This document shows, piece after piece, positions 7,691 to 17,038 of a stretch of 41,960 nt of DNA. The position numbers and the translations under genes were made by a program. The stretch's first letter is position 1. Each line of letters starts with the position of its first letter. The notes under the pieces are model-generated. The model was given only the letters and a program-made list of their open reading frames with translations. It did not search any database and was not told the DNA's origin. Source of the DNA: Crocinitomicaceae bacterium (lineage in GTDB: Bacteria; Bacteroidota; Bacteroidia; Flavobacteriales_D; Crocinitomicaceae); the NCBI GenBank assembly GCA_022447665.1, contig JAKVAQ010000032.1, positions 25,208 through 67,167 of the forward strand. The letters are read 5' to 3'.

Positions 7691-9229
7691 ATGGAAGAGA
7701 AGAAAAGAACAACACCTAATGTCAAGAGAAAATTGACTACGCAAATTCTAGGGGCTTCGGAGACGGGCAAATTACCACCTCAAGCAACAGATATTGAAGA
7801 GGCAGTTTTAGGTGCTATGCTTCTCGAAAAGAATGCAGTAAATGATGCCATCGACATTCTTCAGCCAGAAAGTTTTTACAAGCCAGAACATCAAAAAATA
7901 TTTTCAGTAATTCTTGAGCTTTTCGCAAGTTCCGAGAGTATCGATATTCTTAGTGTAACTGAAAAACTCAGAAAGAAAGGTGAACTTGAAATGGTTGGTG
8001 GCCCTGGCTTCATAAATCGACTAACGAATAAAATTGCTTCAGCCGCACACGTTGAATACCATGCAAGGATAATTGCTGAAAAGTATATTCTTAGATCTTT
8101 AATCGAGGTTTCTTCTGATGTAATTAAAAATGCATACGACGAAACGCAAGATGTTTTTGATGTACTAAATGAAGCTGAAGAAGGCCTATTCAAAATTGCT
8201 GAAGGGAACCTTAAGAAGAGTTATGAGGGAGTAGATGATCTTGTGCGAATGGCGCTAGAAGAAATTGAAAAAGCCTCAGAAAACTCAGATGGTGTAAGTG
8301 GTGTACCTAGCGGATTTACCGAATTAGATAGGCTAACCTCAGGTTGGCAAAAGTCAGACATGATTGTATTGGCTGCTCGTCCCGGGATGGGTAAAACAGC
8401 TTTTGTATTGTCCATGGCAAGAAACACAGCTGTCCAATTTAATCAGGGTGTAGCTATCTTTTCACTGGAGATGTCAAGCGTACAGTTAGTAAAACGTTTG
8501 ATGTCGATGGAAACAGGTATCTCATCAGAAAAGCTAAAGAAAGGTTTCAGTGACCAAGAAGATTGGAACCAGCTACATGAACGTATTTCTAACCTAACCA
8601 ATGCACCAATTTTCATTGATGATACACCTGCACTTTCCATATTTGAATTACGTGCTAAATGTCGCCGATTAAAAATGCAGCATGATATTCAAATGGTAAT
8701 CATCGATTACCTTCAGCTGATGACTGCCGGAACAAAAACTGGTAACCGTGAACAAGAAATCTCCACTATATCACGTTCAATTAAAGAAATAGCTAAAGAA
8801 TTGAATGTTCCAATTATTGCTCTTTCACAGTTAAGTAGATCCGTTGAAACCCGAGGTGGAGATAAACGACCAATGCTTTCTGACCTTCGTGAATCTGGAG
8901 CAATTGAACAGGATGCCGATATGGTTTGTTTTATCTACAGACCAGAGTATTATGGTTTAATTGAGGATGAAAACGGAATGCCAACTGATGGTGTTGGCGA
9001 GGTTATTGTAGCTAAACACAGAAATGGTTCATTGGACAATGTTAGATTAAGGTTCGTAAAAGAGCTTACACGTTTCGAAAATCTAGATGCTTTTGACACC
9101 ATGGATTACGGAAGTGGTTTTGCACCAAATAAAGACTTTGAAAATAGTAACGATACAATTACCTTAGGAAGTAAAATGAACGAAGATGATGACTTCCTAA
9201 CAAATACAGAAGATGAAGTTCCTTTTTAA
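7691..9229 (+). CDS. dnaB: Replicative DNA helicase DnaB
   Basis: Hexameric ATP-dependent helicase that unwinds DNA at the replication fork and recruits primase. 512 aa from ATG 7691. A TTG six codons upstream (7673) also opens the frame, but it lies inside the promoter between the -33 and -7 boxes, so ATG is chosen. The N-terminal domain starts LPPQATDIEEAVLGAMLLEK. The RecA-like domain has Walker A ARPGMGKTAF (GMGKT at 232-236), FSLEMSSVQLVKRLM, Walker B MVIIDYLQLM, IALSQLSRSVETRGGDKRP and the arginine-finger region LRESGAIEQDADMVCFIYRPEYY. The acidic C-terminus (NEDDDFLTNTEDEVPF) is normal for this phylum. No intein is present. Its last 17 nt overlap the next gene. Confidence 0.98.
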   Translation: MEEKKRTTPNVKRKLTTQILGASETGKLPPQATDIEEAVLGAMLLEKNAVNDAIDILQPESFYKPEHQKIFSVILELFASSESIDILSVTEKLRKKGELEMVGGPGFINRLTNKIASAAHVEYHARIIAEKYILRSLIEVSSDVIKNAYDETQDVFDVLNEAEEGLFKIAEGNLKKSYEGVDDLVRMALEEIEKASENSDGVSGVPSGFTELDRLTSGWQKSDMIVLAARPGMGKTAFVLSMARNTAVQFNQGVAIFSLEMSSVQLVKRLMSMETGISSEKLKKGFSDQEDWNQLHERISNLTNAPIFIDDTPALSIFELRAKCRRLKMQHDIQMVIIDYLQLMTAGTKTGNREQEISTISRSIKEIAKELNVPIIALSQLSRSVETRGGDKRPMLSDLRESGAIEQDADMVCFIYRPEYYGLIEDENGMPTDGVGEVIVAKHRNGSLDNVRLRFVKELTRFENLDAFDTMDYGSGFAPNKDFENSNDTITLGSKMNEDDDFLTNTEDEVPF

Positions 9230-10475
9230 AATATTTCTTTTTCTTATTGTCTTAAATTCAGGACAGTCAAAAGCTGCATCCTTACTTATACCTATGGATG
9301 AAGCTCAAAAAAATCATTTAAAAGCTTACGGAATAGCCTATTGGGTATTGGAGAATGACGTAGTTATGGAATGGTTGCTAAACTATCGTGGAGGAAGTTT
9401 CTTAATACCCCATTCTAAATTAATTGAAGAGCAATGCATTATTAAAGGAGTTACATTCAGTGTGCTGCCAGATGCAAAAGTTAATCAGATTAAAAGCCAT
9501 ATTGCCAATCCCGAAGTAAATATGGAAGTTGTGCAACTAGAGACTGCTCCTAAAATTGCAGTATATACACCAAGCGGTAAACAACCTTGGGATGATGCTG
9601 TAACAATGGTATTGGTTTATGCTGATATTCCATACGATGAAGTTTATGACTCCGCCGTTGTTAACGGAACCCTTGCCGAATACGATTGGCTTCATCTTCA
9701 TCATGAGGATTTCACAGGGCAATACGGTAAGTTCTATAAGAATTACCATAACCAGGCTTGGTACCAAAAGCAAGTACGTGACAATGAAGCCATGGCCGCG
9801 CAACTTGGATTTTCAAAAGTATCAGAGATGAAAGGGGCGGTTTCTTTGAATATTAGACAATTTGTTGCCGGTGGAGGATTTCTATTCACCATGTGTTCGG
9901 GAACAGATAGTTATGATATCGCACTTGCAGCTCAAGGGACCGACATTTGTGAACACATGTATGATCACGACCCTGCTGAACCCGACTTTCAGTCAAAAAT
10001 AGACTACACACAAAGTCTTGCTTTCACTGATTTTACCATCGAGCCAGATCCTCTTGTTTATGAATACTCTGATATCGACGGAACACATTTACACAGAATT
10101 CCTGAAAATCAGGACAAGTTCTATTTATTTGAGTTTTCAGCGAAGTGGGATATTGTGCCAACAATGCTTTGCCAGAACCACACAATGGAAATTGATGGTT
10201 TTATGGGACAAACAACAGACTTCAAATTAGAACTCATTAAACCTAATGTATTGATCATGGGACAGAATAAAGCGCTAGGCACAGCTCGCTACATACATGG
10301 TGAGTTCGGTCAAGGAACGTGGACTTTTTATGGTGGTCATGATCCTGAAGATTATCGTCACTATGTAGGTGATCCACCAACTGACTTGGATTTGCATCCC
10401 AACTCTCCTGGTTATCGTCTCATTCTTAACAATATCCTTTTTCCCGCTGCAAAGAAAAAGAAACGTAAAACTTAA
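9213..10475 (+). CDS. Exported conserved Bacteroidota protein, ThuA/glutamine-amidotransferase-fold-like, dnaB-linked
   Basis: 420 aa; signal peptide MKFLFKIFLFLIVLNSGQSKA. Homologues in this phylum are commonly labelled 'asparagine synthetase B', but nothing here resembles either domain of AsnB and I do not accept that role. What is seen: an N-terminal 100 residues with AYWVLENDVVMEWLLNYRGG; then a segment with the order of a class I amidotransferase-like flavodoxin fold: IAVYTPSGKQPWDDAVTMVL, DIPYDEVYD, YDWLHLHHEDFTGQYG, and a Gly-rich turn with a Cys, VAGGGFLFTMCSGTDSYD. A C-terminal part holds GTARYIHGEFGQGTWTFYGGHDPEDY and ends AAKKKKRKT. C228-region Cys in FTMCSG could be the nucleophile (inference). 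The start overlaps dnaB by 17 nt, so translation is probably coupled. Periplasmic or surface; role unknown. Confidence 0.7.
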   Translation: MKFLFKIFLFLIVLNSGQSKAASLLIPMDEAQKNHLKAYGIAYWVLENDVVMEWLLNYRGGSFLIPHSKLIEEQCIIKGVTFSVLPDAKVNQIKSHIANPEVNMEVVQLETAPKIAVYTPSGKQPWDDAVTMVLVYADIPYDEVYDSAVVNGTLAEYDWLHLHHEDFTGQYGKFYKNYHNQAWYQKQVRDNEAMAAQLGFSKVSEMKGAVSLNIRQFVAGGGFLFTMCSGTDSYDIALAAQGTDICEHMYDHDPAEPDFQSKIDYTQSLAFTDFTIEPDPLVYEYSDIDGTHLHRIPENQDKFYLFEFSAKWDIVPTMLCQNHTMEIDGFMGQTTDFKLELIKPNVLIMGQNKALGTARYIHGEFGQGTWTFYGGHDPEDYRHYVGDPPTDLDLHPNSPGYRLILNNILFPAAKKKKRKT

Positions 10476-10509
10476 TCTCACGTGAAGTAATTGCGAGAGC
10501 AGCTCTAAT

Positions 10510-12351
10510 ATGAAAAAGTTATTTTTCCTTCTTTCACTACTCATTCTGGCATATGCTCCTTCCTATGGACAGAAGAATAGTAACGTTATTAAAGGAAATA
10601 AAATGGCTAGTAAAGGGCTCTATCTCGAGGCGGCTGCTCAATATAAATCGGCTCTATTAAAAGATTCTACCAATTTCGTTGCTAATCTAGAATTAGGAAA
10701 ACTATATCTCTATGATCTCGAAAGATTCGACAGTGCTTACTTTTTCCTAAAGCGTGCTGCTAACCATGAAAAAGCAGAACAAAATTTTTATCTCTTTTAC
10801 GAATATGGAATTGCATTGCGATTAAATGGTTTCCAAACTAAGTCGATTGAAATGATTGATAAGTTTGATCAAATGTATCAAGATAAAATTGGAGAGCGCA
10901 ATACTCATTTAGACTCGTTGATGAACATGCATAAAAGATTTGCAAACAATGACTTAATATTTTCTGCTGAAAAACATAAAGACACTACGGAATTACTTAA
11001 CCTGGGTACGGCTATTAACACCTACTTCAGTGAATACACCTCGGTGTTTTTTGAAAACGATAGTGCTTTGATTTATAATGGTCGTTACAAAGACTCGGAG
11101 AATGAAAAAGCATTTATGGATGATCAATTTATGGAAAGTATGTACCTGTATAATCTTCCTTTTAAATCAACGGAGCTTTACGCTAAAGACGTAAACCACG
11201 ACGCACATACTGCCATTGTTAGTGAGTATAATAATTCTAGCGAATTGGTGGTGTACTATCATAACACCCTTTGGAAGTCAGCTTCAGTTACCAATAAGAA
11301 ACTGAACCTTGTTGAACTTCCACTTGATATTTATGATTTTCTAGTGGTACCTCATGGTGTTTTTTCTGCTGATCAAAAACTCTTTGTTTTCAGTGCAAAA
11401 AACAGTGTAAGCGAAGACCTAGATTTATATTATTGTTTGAATAATAGTGGGTCTTGGACGAAACCAAAGCCAGTTGAAGCAGCTAACTCAAATCTAAATG
11501 AAGATGCACCATTTATAGGCAGTAATAATGAGCTTTATTTTTCTTCCAAAGGACATGGCTCTTCGGGTGGATACGATATATTTAAATTAGAATGGGATGG
11601 TAAAGAATGGAAGAACATTGAACAGCTACCGCGCCCATTCAACTCTCCCGCCGATGACATATTCTTTATTTTAGGAGAAGATCAATCTTCTGGATTTCTA
11701 TCCTCTAATAGAGTTGGTGGTTTTGGACAAATGGATATTTATTCTTTTGGTCCGAAAAAACAAGAAGATATAGATACAACCGATTTAATTGTTCAAGTTA
11801 ATGAAAGTATTGACACAACGAGTAATATTAATAATACTAATCAGGACATCTCGCTAAACACCTTGGAAGATAAATTAGACACCGTAACTGATACAGAGGA
11901 AACAAATATTGGCGACGCCTCTTCAGATTCCGATGACCTAAATGAAAATTCTACTGATTTAGGAGCATCTGAGAATAACTCGGATGCTAGCATAAAGAAC
12001 TTCGAACCAATTTTATTTAACACTGAAAGCTATACTCTTACTTCAGCGAGTAAGGATCAACTTGATAAGATTATTGAATACATGAAAAGTAATCCTGAAC
12101 TATCAATATCAATATCAGGATATTCTGACAATTCAGGAGATAGCGAATACAATAAATGGCTTTCTCAAAAAAGGGCCGAAACTTCTCGCGATTATATCCT
12201 ATCAAAAGGAATAGCTCAAAACAGAATTCTAAATACAACTGGTTATGGCGAAAAAAATCCTGCCAAACCTAACAAAAGTGATTCTGGTAAAGACCTTCCA
12301 GAAAACAGAAAGCTTAACCGTAGAGTTGAATTCACTTTTTCGAAACAATAG
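10510..12351 (+). CDS. TPR / PD40 beta-propeller / OmpA-C envelope protein (PorE-like paralogue without CRD)
   Basis: 613 aa, signal peptide MKKLFFLLSLLILAYAPSYG. TPR-type helices span about 22-130 (GLYLEAAAQYKSALLKDSTN and LGKLYLYDLERFDSAYFFLK). PD40/WD40-like propeller blades follow to about 420, with the typical ELYFSSKGHGSSGGYDIFKL and SGFLSSNRVGGFGQMDIYSF. A low-complexity Asp/Asn/Ser/Thr linker (about 425-495) leads to an OmpA-C peptidoglycan-binding domain (ISISGYSDNSGDSEYNKWLS, QKRAETSRDYIL, NRKLNRRVEFTF), with the diaminopimelate-binding Asp and Arg both in place. It anchors an envelope complex to peptidoglycan. It is a clear paralogue of the next gene, blade by blade, but the linker replaces the carboxypeptidase-regulatory-like domain found there. 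Confidence 0.85.
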   Translation: MKKLFFLLSLLILAYAPSYGQKNSNVIKGNKMASKGLYLEAAAQYKSALLKDSTNFVANLELGKLYLYDLERFDSAYFFLKRAANHEKAEQNFYLFYEYGIALRLNGFQTKSIEMIDKFDQMYQDKIGERNTHLDSLMNMHKRFANNDLIFSAEKHKDTTELLNLGTAINTYFSEYTSVFFENDSALIYNGRYKDSENEKAFMDDQFMESMYLYNLPFKSTELYAKDVNHDAHTAIVSEYNNSSELVVYYHNTLWKSASVTNKKLNLVELPLDIYDFLVVPHGVFSADQKLFVFSAKNSVSEDLDLYYCLNNSGSWTKPKPVEAANSNLNEDAPFIGSNNELYFSSKGHGSSGGYDIFKLEWDGKEWKNIEQLPRPFNSPADDIFFILGEDQSSGFLSSNRVGGFGQMDIYSFGPKKQEDIDTTDLIVQVNESIDTTSNINNTNQDISLNTLEDKLDTVTDTEETNIGDASSDSDDLNENSTDLGASENNSDASIKNFEPILFNTESYTLTSASKDQLDKIIEYMKSNPELSISISGYSDNSGDSEYNKWLSQKRAETSRDYILSKGIAQNRILNTTGYGEKNPAKPNKSDSGKDLPENRKLNRRVEFTFSKQ

Positions 12352-12464
12352 TTGATTTTTTTAGTAAAAGAGATATATTCTCAAACGAAAATATGCGGTT
12401 TATAGGTTAAAAACCCCTGACTTTCGTGAGAAAAATGTAATTTAGTTTATAATAAAACGTTAAC

Positions 12465-14642
12465 GTGAAAGTTGTAGTTGTAGCATTCTTAACTTTTGCC
12501 AGTATTCTTTCTTTCGCTCAAGATAAAGCAGGAGCAGGTTTAAAGAAGGCCAAGAAAGCTTATGAGGCACTCAATTTCCCTGAAGCAATTAGATTGTATC
12601 AAGGGGTACTAAGAATAGACGAAAATAATTCTGAGGCATTAGATGCCATGGCTGATATTTACCTATTGAGATATCAGCTTTATGATTCAGCCCAAATTTA
12701 TTTGGAGCGTAGAATTGGTGGATTTCTAGACGATACAAACTACGTGGTATATTACAAGTATGCCAACTGTCTGCGCTACCAAGAAAAGCCAGAAGACGCA
12801 CTAAAATATTACAATCTTTTCCTCGACCATGGTTTCAAGAAGAAGGGAAAGGGAACAGAACTTGAAAAAGAAATTCAACAATCCATTTATTATTGCAACA
12901 ATGCTTTGGCTTACGCACAAACTGAAGAACCGGAATATAGAGTGCAAAATATGGACTTCTTTGTTAATTCGGTAGATGCTGAATACACCCCAATTTTTAT
13001 TGAGAAGGACAACCTATTGCTTTATAATGCAAGGTATCAAGATCATGCAAGAGAAATGACCTATGCCGATAACCAGTTTTTCGAAAACATCTACTATTAC
13101 GATATTGAGGAGTCTGTTGCCTCGTCTTATGATGAAGGGCTAGATCAAGCAAATCACCATGCTGTTGTAAGTAGAGGATACAATAGTGATACAATTGTCA
13201 TTTTCTACCAAAATAAGGTTTGGGTATCTAAATTAGAGGAAAATCGAATTGGGGAACTTCAGGCCTTACCTGAGCATCTTTCTTCAAATTATTTTCAGCC
13301 TCATGGGGTTTTCTCTACAGATCAAAAAACGTTCGTTTACAGTGCCCAACAGGAATATGATGGCAATCTTGATATTTACATTTCACGATACGAAAACGGA
13401 ACCTGGTCGTTACCAGTATCAATTAGCCCAAAGATTAATACTCCAATGAATGAGGATAGCCCCTTCTTATCGAATGACGGAAAAACACTTTACTTCAGCT
13501 CTAAAGGTCATAATAGTTTAGGGGGGTACGATATTTTCAAATCTGAATTCGTAGATGGAGAATGGACAAAGCCCGTAAACCTTGGCAAACCAATTAATTC
13601 TGCAGGAGATGATATTTATTTACGTTGGAATGCAGATGAAAAAACGGGTTATTTCTCATCTAATCGAGATGGAGGATTTGGTTTGATGGACATCTACTAT
13701 GTAGAATTAAACAAGAAAACTGTAGAAGGTAAAGCAAGAGATAAAGATGGTAACCTATTGGTAGGAGTTGAAGTGCAATTTAAAGACAAAGAAACTGGAG
13801 AAATAACTACAACCAAATCTAATGACGATGGAGAGTTTTACTTTTTAGCAGAACGCAATCGCGAGTATGAGCTATTAGGAACGCTTAAAGACTATTTTGA
13901 TGGGACTAGCGAAGTTTCAACAGCAACAGAAGAAACATCTGTCTACACTGAACTTGAACTTGAAAAAGATCCTGGACTGTCGCTATACATGTTGATTCTT
14001 GACCATGCTTCTTCTGAACCTCTAGACAGCGTTAAAATTACACTTACAGATAATATGACGGGAATTTCAGAAGTAATTGCTACTGATGAAAATGGGGAAT
14101 ATCTTAAATCGCTTCCAGATAAGCACCTGAAAGACCGTGGCTCTTATAACCTTAAACTTGAGAAAGAAGGGTACTTGACCAAAACAGTTACATACAACTG
14201 TGCTTTCTATGAAGAGGGAAAATATGCCATTCATAAGGAAATGGACATCTCCCTCGATAAAGTTGAAGTGGGTAATGACTTATCAAAAATAATTGATATC
14301 AAACCAATTTATTTTGATCTAGGAAAGTCTACCATACGACCTGATGCTGCTCTTGAGTTAGATAAAATTGTGAAGATCATGAACGAAAATCCTAATATGG
14401 TCATAGAACTAGGATCTCATACTGACGCTCGAGGAAGTGCTTCTTCCAATGCAAAACTTTCTGATCGAAGAGCGAAAACAAGTGCTAAGTACATTAAGGA
14501 GCGAATCACAAACCCTGACAGAATATCTGGAAAAGGATATGGAGAAACAAAGCTCGTTAATGAATGTGCTGATGGAGTTTCATGCTCAGAAGAAGAACAT
14601 CAGATGAACCGCAGAACAGAGTTCATAATTATCAAGATGTAA
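12465..14642 (+). CDS. TPR / propeller / CRD / OmpA-C protein (PorE-like T9SS component candidate)
   Basis: 725 aa, starting with GTG 12465, which gives the signal peptide MKVVVVAFLTFASILSFAQ. Domain order: TPR about 22-150 (YEALNFPEAIRLYQGVLRID); PD40 propeller about 165-420 (LYFSSKGHNSLGGYDIFKSE, TGYFSSNRDGGFGLMDIYYV); a carboxypeptidase-regulatory-like domain about 420-505 (VEGKARDKDGNLLVGVEVQF); a second similar beta-domain about 510-590 (SEPLDSVKITLTDNMTG); and OmpA-C about 605-725 (IYFDLGKSTIRPDAALELDK, LGSHTDARGSASSNAKLSDR). TPR-WD40-CRD-OmpA is the architecture of PorE, the protein that ties the type IX secretion apparatus to peptidoglycan. Bacteroidota carry several paralogues, so true PorE identity is not proven, but T9SS cargo encoded nearby makes it plausible. 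Confidence 0.85.
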   Translation: MKVVVVAFLTFASILSFAQDKAGAGLKKAKKAYEALNFPEAIRLYQGVLRIDENNSEALDAMADIYLLRYQLYDSAQIYLERRIGGFLDDTNYVVYYKYANCLRYQEKPEDALKYYNLFLDHGFKKKGKGTELEKEIQQSIYYCNNALAYAQTEEPEYRVQNMDFFVNSVDAEYTPIFIEKDNLLLYNARYQDHAREMTYADNQFFENIYYYDIEESVASSYDEGLDQANHHAVVSRGYNSDTIVIFYQNKVWVSKLEENRIGELQALPEHLSSNYFQPHGVFSTDQKTFVYSAQQEYDGNLDIYISRYENGTWSLPVSISPKINTPMNEDSPFLSNDGKTLYFSSKGHNSLGGYDIFKSEFVDGEWTKPVNLGKPINSAGDDIYLRWNADEKTGYFSSNRDGGFGLMDIYYVELNKKTVEGKARDKDGNLLVGVEVQFKDKETGEITTTKSNDDGEFYFLAERNREYELLGTLKDYFDGTSEVSTATEETSVYTELELEKDPGLSLYMLILDHASSEPLDSVKITLTDNMTGISEVIATDENGEYLKSLPDKHLKDRGSYNLKLEKEGYLTKTVTYNCAFYEEGKYAIHKEMDISLDKVEVGNDLSKIIDIKPIYFDLGKSTIRPDAALELDKIVKIMNENPNMVIELGSHTDARGSASSNAKLSDRRAKTSAKYIKERITNPDRISGKGYGETKLVNECADGVSCSEEEHQMNRRTEFIIIKM

Positions 14643-14652
14643 GCTTAGTACT

Positions 14653-15984
14653 TTAGCTTCCCGATAACCACTTAAAGATATCGTTCCCGTTGGCGAATAG
14701 CACGAGACCGAGTAACAAAATAATACCAACCATTTGAGCGTATTGCATTACTTTCTCATTTGGTTTTCTACCTGATACCATTTCGTAAAGAAGGAAAACA
14801 ATATGACCTCCATCTAAAGCAGGAATAGGTAAGAAGTTCATAAAGGCTAAAATAATAGATATAAAGGCAGTATTCAACCAGAACGAATGCCAATCCCATT
14901 GAGCACTAAACATGCTGCCAAACGCACCAAAACCACCAATGCTGCTCGCTCCTTTTTTAGAGAATAAGAACTTCAATTGAGTAGCATAATCAGAAAGTGT
15001 TTGAACACCTGTGCCAATACCAGCACTAAATGCTTCCCCAAAACTGTAGTCCTTATGACTTTGCGTTAAAATAGTCAGCCTCTTTTTGGTATCAGTACCC
15101 ACTCCGATTTTACCGCTTGTATCGGTATGTACGTGCATAGACTGAGCCACATTGTTTCTGTAGAAATCGATTTGAACTTTCTGGTCTTCCAAATCCTTCA
15201 TTGCGTCAGAGAACTCACTCCAATAAGTAACATCATTCCCATTTACAGCGACTATAGAGTCTCCATTTTGAAAGCCTGCAGCCTCTGCGTTATTTCCGGC
15301 AATAACGGTATCCATTACCGCGAAAACTCTCGCCGTCATGAATGCTCCACCATCCGATTCAAAAAATTGCCATTCTGCATCTTCAGGTAAATTCAACACC
15401 TCTTCATTACCATCTTGATGTAGCACTTTTACCTCTCTGGCTCCACGCAACATTACTTCTCCTCTTAAATCCAGCTGAGAAAAAGGAACTTCACCTTCTA
15501 TTTCTAAGATTTGATCTCCATCGCGAAAACCAAAGCTCTCTGCTTTTTCTGAAAACTCAAAACCATGAGGAACATCGCCTACTGCAACATAATCTTCTCC
15601 CCAAGAAAATAGAACAAGCCAATAAATAAGAATTCCTACTATCATATTCACGGTAATACCGCCAATCATTATAATTAAACGCTGCCAAGCTGGTTTGGTC
15701 CTGAATTCGTAATCTTTTGGTTCTTCCTTCATTTGTTCCGTATCCATTGACTCATCAATCATCCCAGATATCTTAACGTAACCACCTAAAGGAATCCACC
15801 CAATACCCCACTCAGTATCTTTAATTTTCTTCTTAAAGAGGGAAAATTTATAATCGAAGAATAAATAGAATTTCTCTACTCTGGTTTTAAACCAACGCGC
15901 AGGCAGGTAATGTCCGAACTCATGAAGAACAATTAAAATCGATAAACTCAATATCAACTGTCCCGCCTTTACTAAAAATTCCAT
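14653..15984 (-). CDS. rseP: Site-2 zinc protease RseP (M50)
   Basis: 443 aa intramembrane metalloprotease that cleaves transmembrane anchors, for example anti-sigma factors, after a first envelope cut. The zinc motif HEFGH is at residues 21-25 inside the first membrane helix (LSLSILIVLHEFGHYLPARW). The third ligand region NFLPIPALDGGHIVFLLYEM lies near residue 396. Two PDZ domains sit between: one around 140-195 (GFRDGDQILEIEGEVP) and one around 215-285 (AEAAGFQNGDSIVAVNGNDV). Membrane helices are also seen at LIIMIGGITVNMIVGILIYW and near the C-terminus. It converges with the PorE-like gene (10 nt between stops). The usual partner dxr is not adjacent here. Confidence 0.95.
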   Translation of the reverse strand: MEFLVKAGQLILSLSILIVLHEFGHYLPARWFKTRVEKFYLFFDYKFSLFKKKIKDTEWGIGWIPLGGYVKISGMIDESMDTEQMKEEPKDYEFRTKPAWQRLIIMIGGITVNMIVGILIYWLVLFSWGEDYVAVGDVPHGFEFSEKAESFGFRDGDQILEIEGEVPFSQLDLRGEVMLRGAREVKVLHQDGNEEVLNLPEDAEWQFFESDGGAFMTARVFAVMDTVIAGNNAEAAGFQNGDSIVAVNGNDVTYWSEFSDAMKDLEDQKVQIDFYRNNVAQSMHVHTDTSGKIGVGTDTKKRLTILTQSHKDYSFGEAFSAGIGTGVQTLSDYATQLKFLFSKKGASSIGGFGAFGSMFSAQWDWHSFWLNTAFISIILAFMNFLPIPALDGGHIVFLLYEMVSGRKPNEKVMQYAQMVGIILLLGLVLFANGNDIFKWLSGS

Positions 15985-16005
15985 TTGTATTCAATTAACA
16001 GGTGG

Positions 16006-16013
16006 CAAAGATA
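16006..16013 (-). promoter_or_regulatory. -7 element for rseP
   Basis: TATCTTTG on the minus strand, 21 nt before the rseP ATG. No clear TTG at the right distance upstream. Confidence 0.4.
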
Positions 16014-16046
16014 ATGGTTCCTACTAAATATGAGGAGCCGAAGCTT

Positions 16047-16400
16047 TTATAGATTAACATACTTATTTTCAACGAAATAATTAAAAATCGCTTCTTTCAT
16101 AAAGTTCTCTTGTTCCTTTACACTCAATGGCGGCATATTTTTTAGCTTCTTGAAATGTGGCCAACCGTCGTCGTCATTCTCCTGAAATTCGTAAATACCA
16201 TAAGGCTCAAGAATGGTGCATATTGCAATATGCATGAGATTCATTTTTTCATCTTTAGAAAACTTTTTAGCCCCCTGCCCTAGCTCTTGCACTCCAATCA
16301 TTATCAGAATACCTTCTAGTTCAATTCCATCACCATACTTCTCTCCTAGCACTTCAACTAGTTGATTAAATTTTATTTCTACATCATGATCCATATCCAC
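16047..16400 (-). CDS. Conserved small cytoplasmic protein, function unknown
   Basis: 117 aa, not recognised as a named family. No signal peptide or membrane helix; mostly helical by composition. The core reads VEIKFNQLVEVLGEKYGDGI and ILIMIGVQELGQGAKKFSKD, then MNLMHIAICTILEPYGIYEF. The ELEGILIMIGVQELG segment followed by a Lys-rich turn suggests a small all-alpha regulatory or scaffold protein. The start could be Met1 or Met3 (MDHDVEIK). It lies divergent to the CvpA-family gene and 62 nt upstream of rseP on the same strand; co-transcription with rseP is possible, although rseP has its own -7 element. Confidence 0.65.
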   Translation of the reverse strand: MDMDHDVEIKFNQLVEVLGEKYGDGIELEGILIMIGVQELGQGAKKFSKDEKMNLMHIAICTILEPYGIYEFQENDDDGWPHFKKLKNMPPLSVKEQENFMKEAIFNYFVENKYVNL

Positions 16401-16454
16401 ATTCTAGTGTTCGCAATACTTACAGCGAAAATAATAATGTGCAAAATTCCGCAT

Positions 16455-16462
16455 TATTTTTG
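16455..16462 (+). promoter_or_regulatory. -7 element abutting the CvpA-family start codon
   Basis: TATTTTTG matches TAnnTTTG and ends 5 nt before GTG 16468, predicting transcription from the start codon itself. No TTG is found at the -33 position. Confidence 0.45.
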
Positions 16463-16467
16463 AATTG

Positions 16468-17001
16468 GTGAACTTTATTGATATCATACTTATCATTCCT
16501 CTCATCTACGGCGCGTGGAGAGGTTTTAAAAAGGGACTCGTTATTGAGTTATTCACGCTACTTGCACTTTTGGTTGGTATTTATTGTGCTATTCATTTCA
16601 GTAATTATACAACGACTTGGCTCAAAGAAACATTCGATTGGAACGGAGAATATGTTCCAATTGCAGCTTTTACGTTCACGCTCTTAGTGGTTGGCGCTGG
16701 AGTATTTTTCGCAGGAAAACTTATTGAAAAGGCCATAAAAGTGATTGCCTTGGGAATGGTCAATAAAATCCTGGGAGCCGTTTTTAGTTTTACAAAAGTC
16801 CTTTTTATCATCAGTATTTTAATTGTTATTTTAGAGGGCTATGATAAAGACGAAAAGTTCGTCAATAATGAACTGAAGGAGTCTTCACTTTTATATGATC
16901 CAATTAAGCAAACTTCTCTAAAAACAATGCCGGCATTGCATCATAGTGATGATGTAATTAATATAATCCAAGAACATCCAGAAATACTATCAGAACGATA
17001 G
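16468..17001 (+). CDS. CvpA family inner-membrane protein
   Basis: 177 aa with four predicted membrane helices: IDIILIIPLIYGAWRG, ELFTLLALLVGIYCAIHF, IAAFTFTLLVVGAGVFFAG and VFSFTKVLFIISILIVILEG. The family signature GAWRGFKKGLVIELFTLLAL is clear at the N-terminus. CvpA-family proteins are needed for colicin V export or envelope integrity in other bacteria; the exact role is not settled. GTG 16468 is preferred over TTG 16465 because it gives the family-typical start (M)NFIDIIL and fits the adjacent promoter. A polar C-terminal tail of about 50 residues (DEKFVNNELKESSLLYDPIK) follows the last helix, as usual. Divergent from the small conserved gene. Confidence 0.88.
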   Translation: MNFIDIILIIPLIYGAWRGFKKGLVIELFTLLALLVGIYCAIHFSNYTTTWLKETFDWNGEYVPIAAFTFTLLVVGAGVFFAGKLIEKAIKVIALGMVNKILGAVFSFTKVLFIISILIVILEGYDKDEKFVNNELKESSLLYDPIKQTSLKTMPALHHSDDVINIIQEHPEILSER

Positions 17002-17038
17002 CATTTTTTTAAACCAAATTCCTTCTCTATCCGTTTCT

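Noticed and set aside
9213-10475. Asparagine synthetase function for the dnaB-linked gene
   Set aside because: No N-terminal Cys glutaminase or PP-loop synthetase motif, and the protein is exported.
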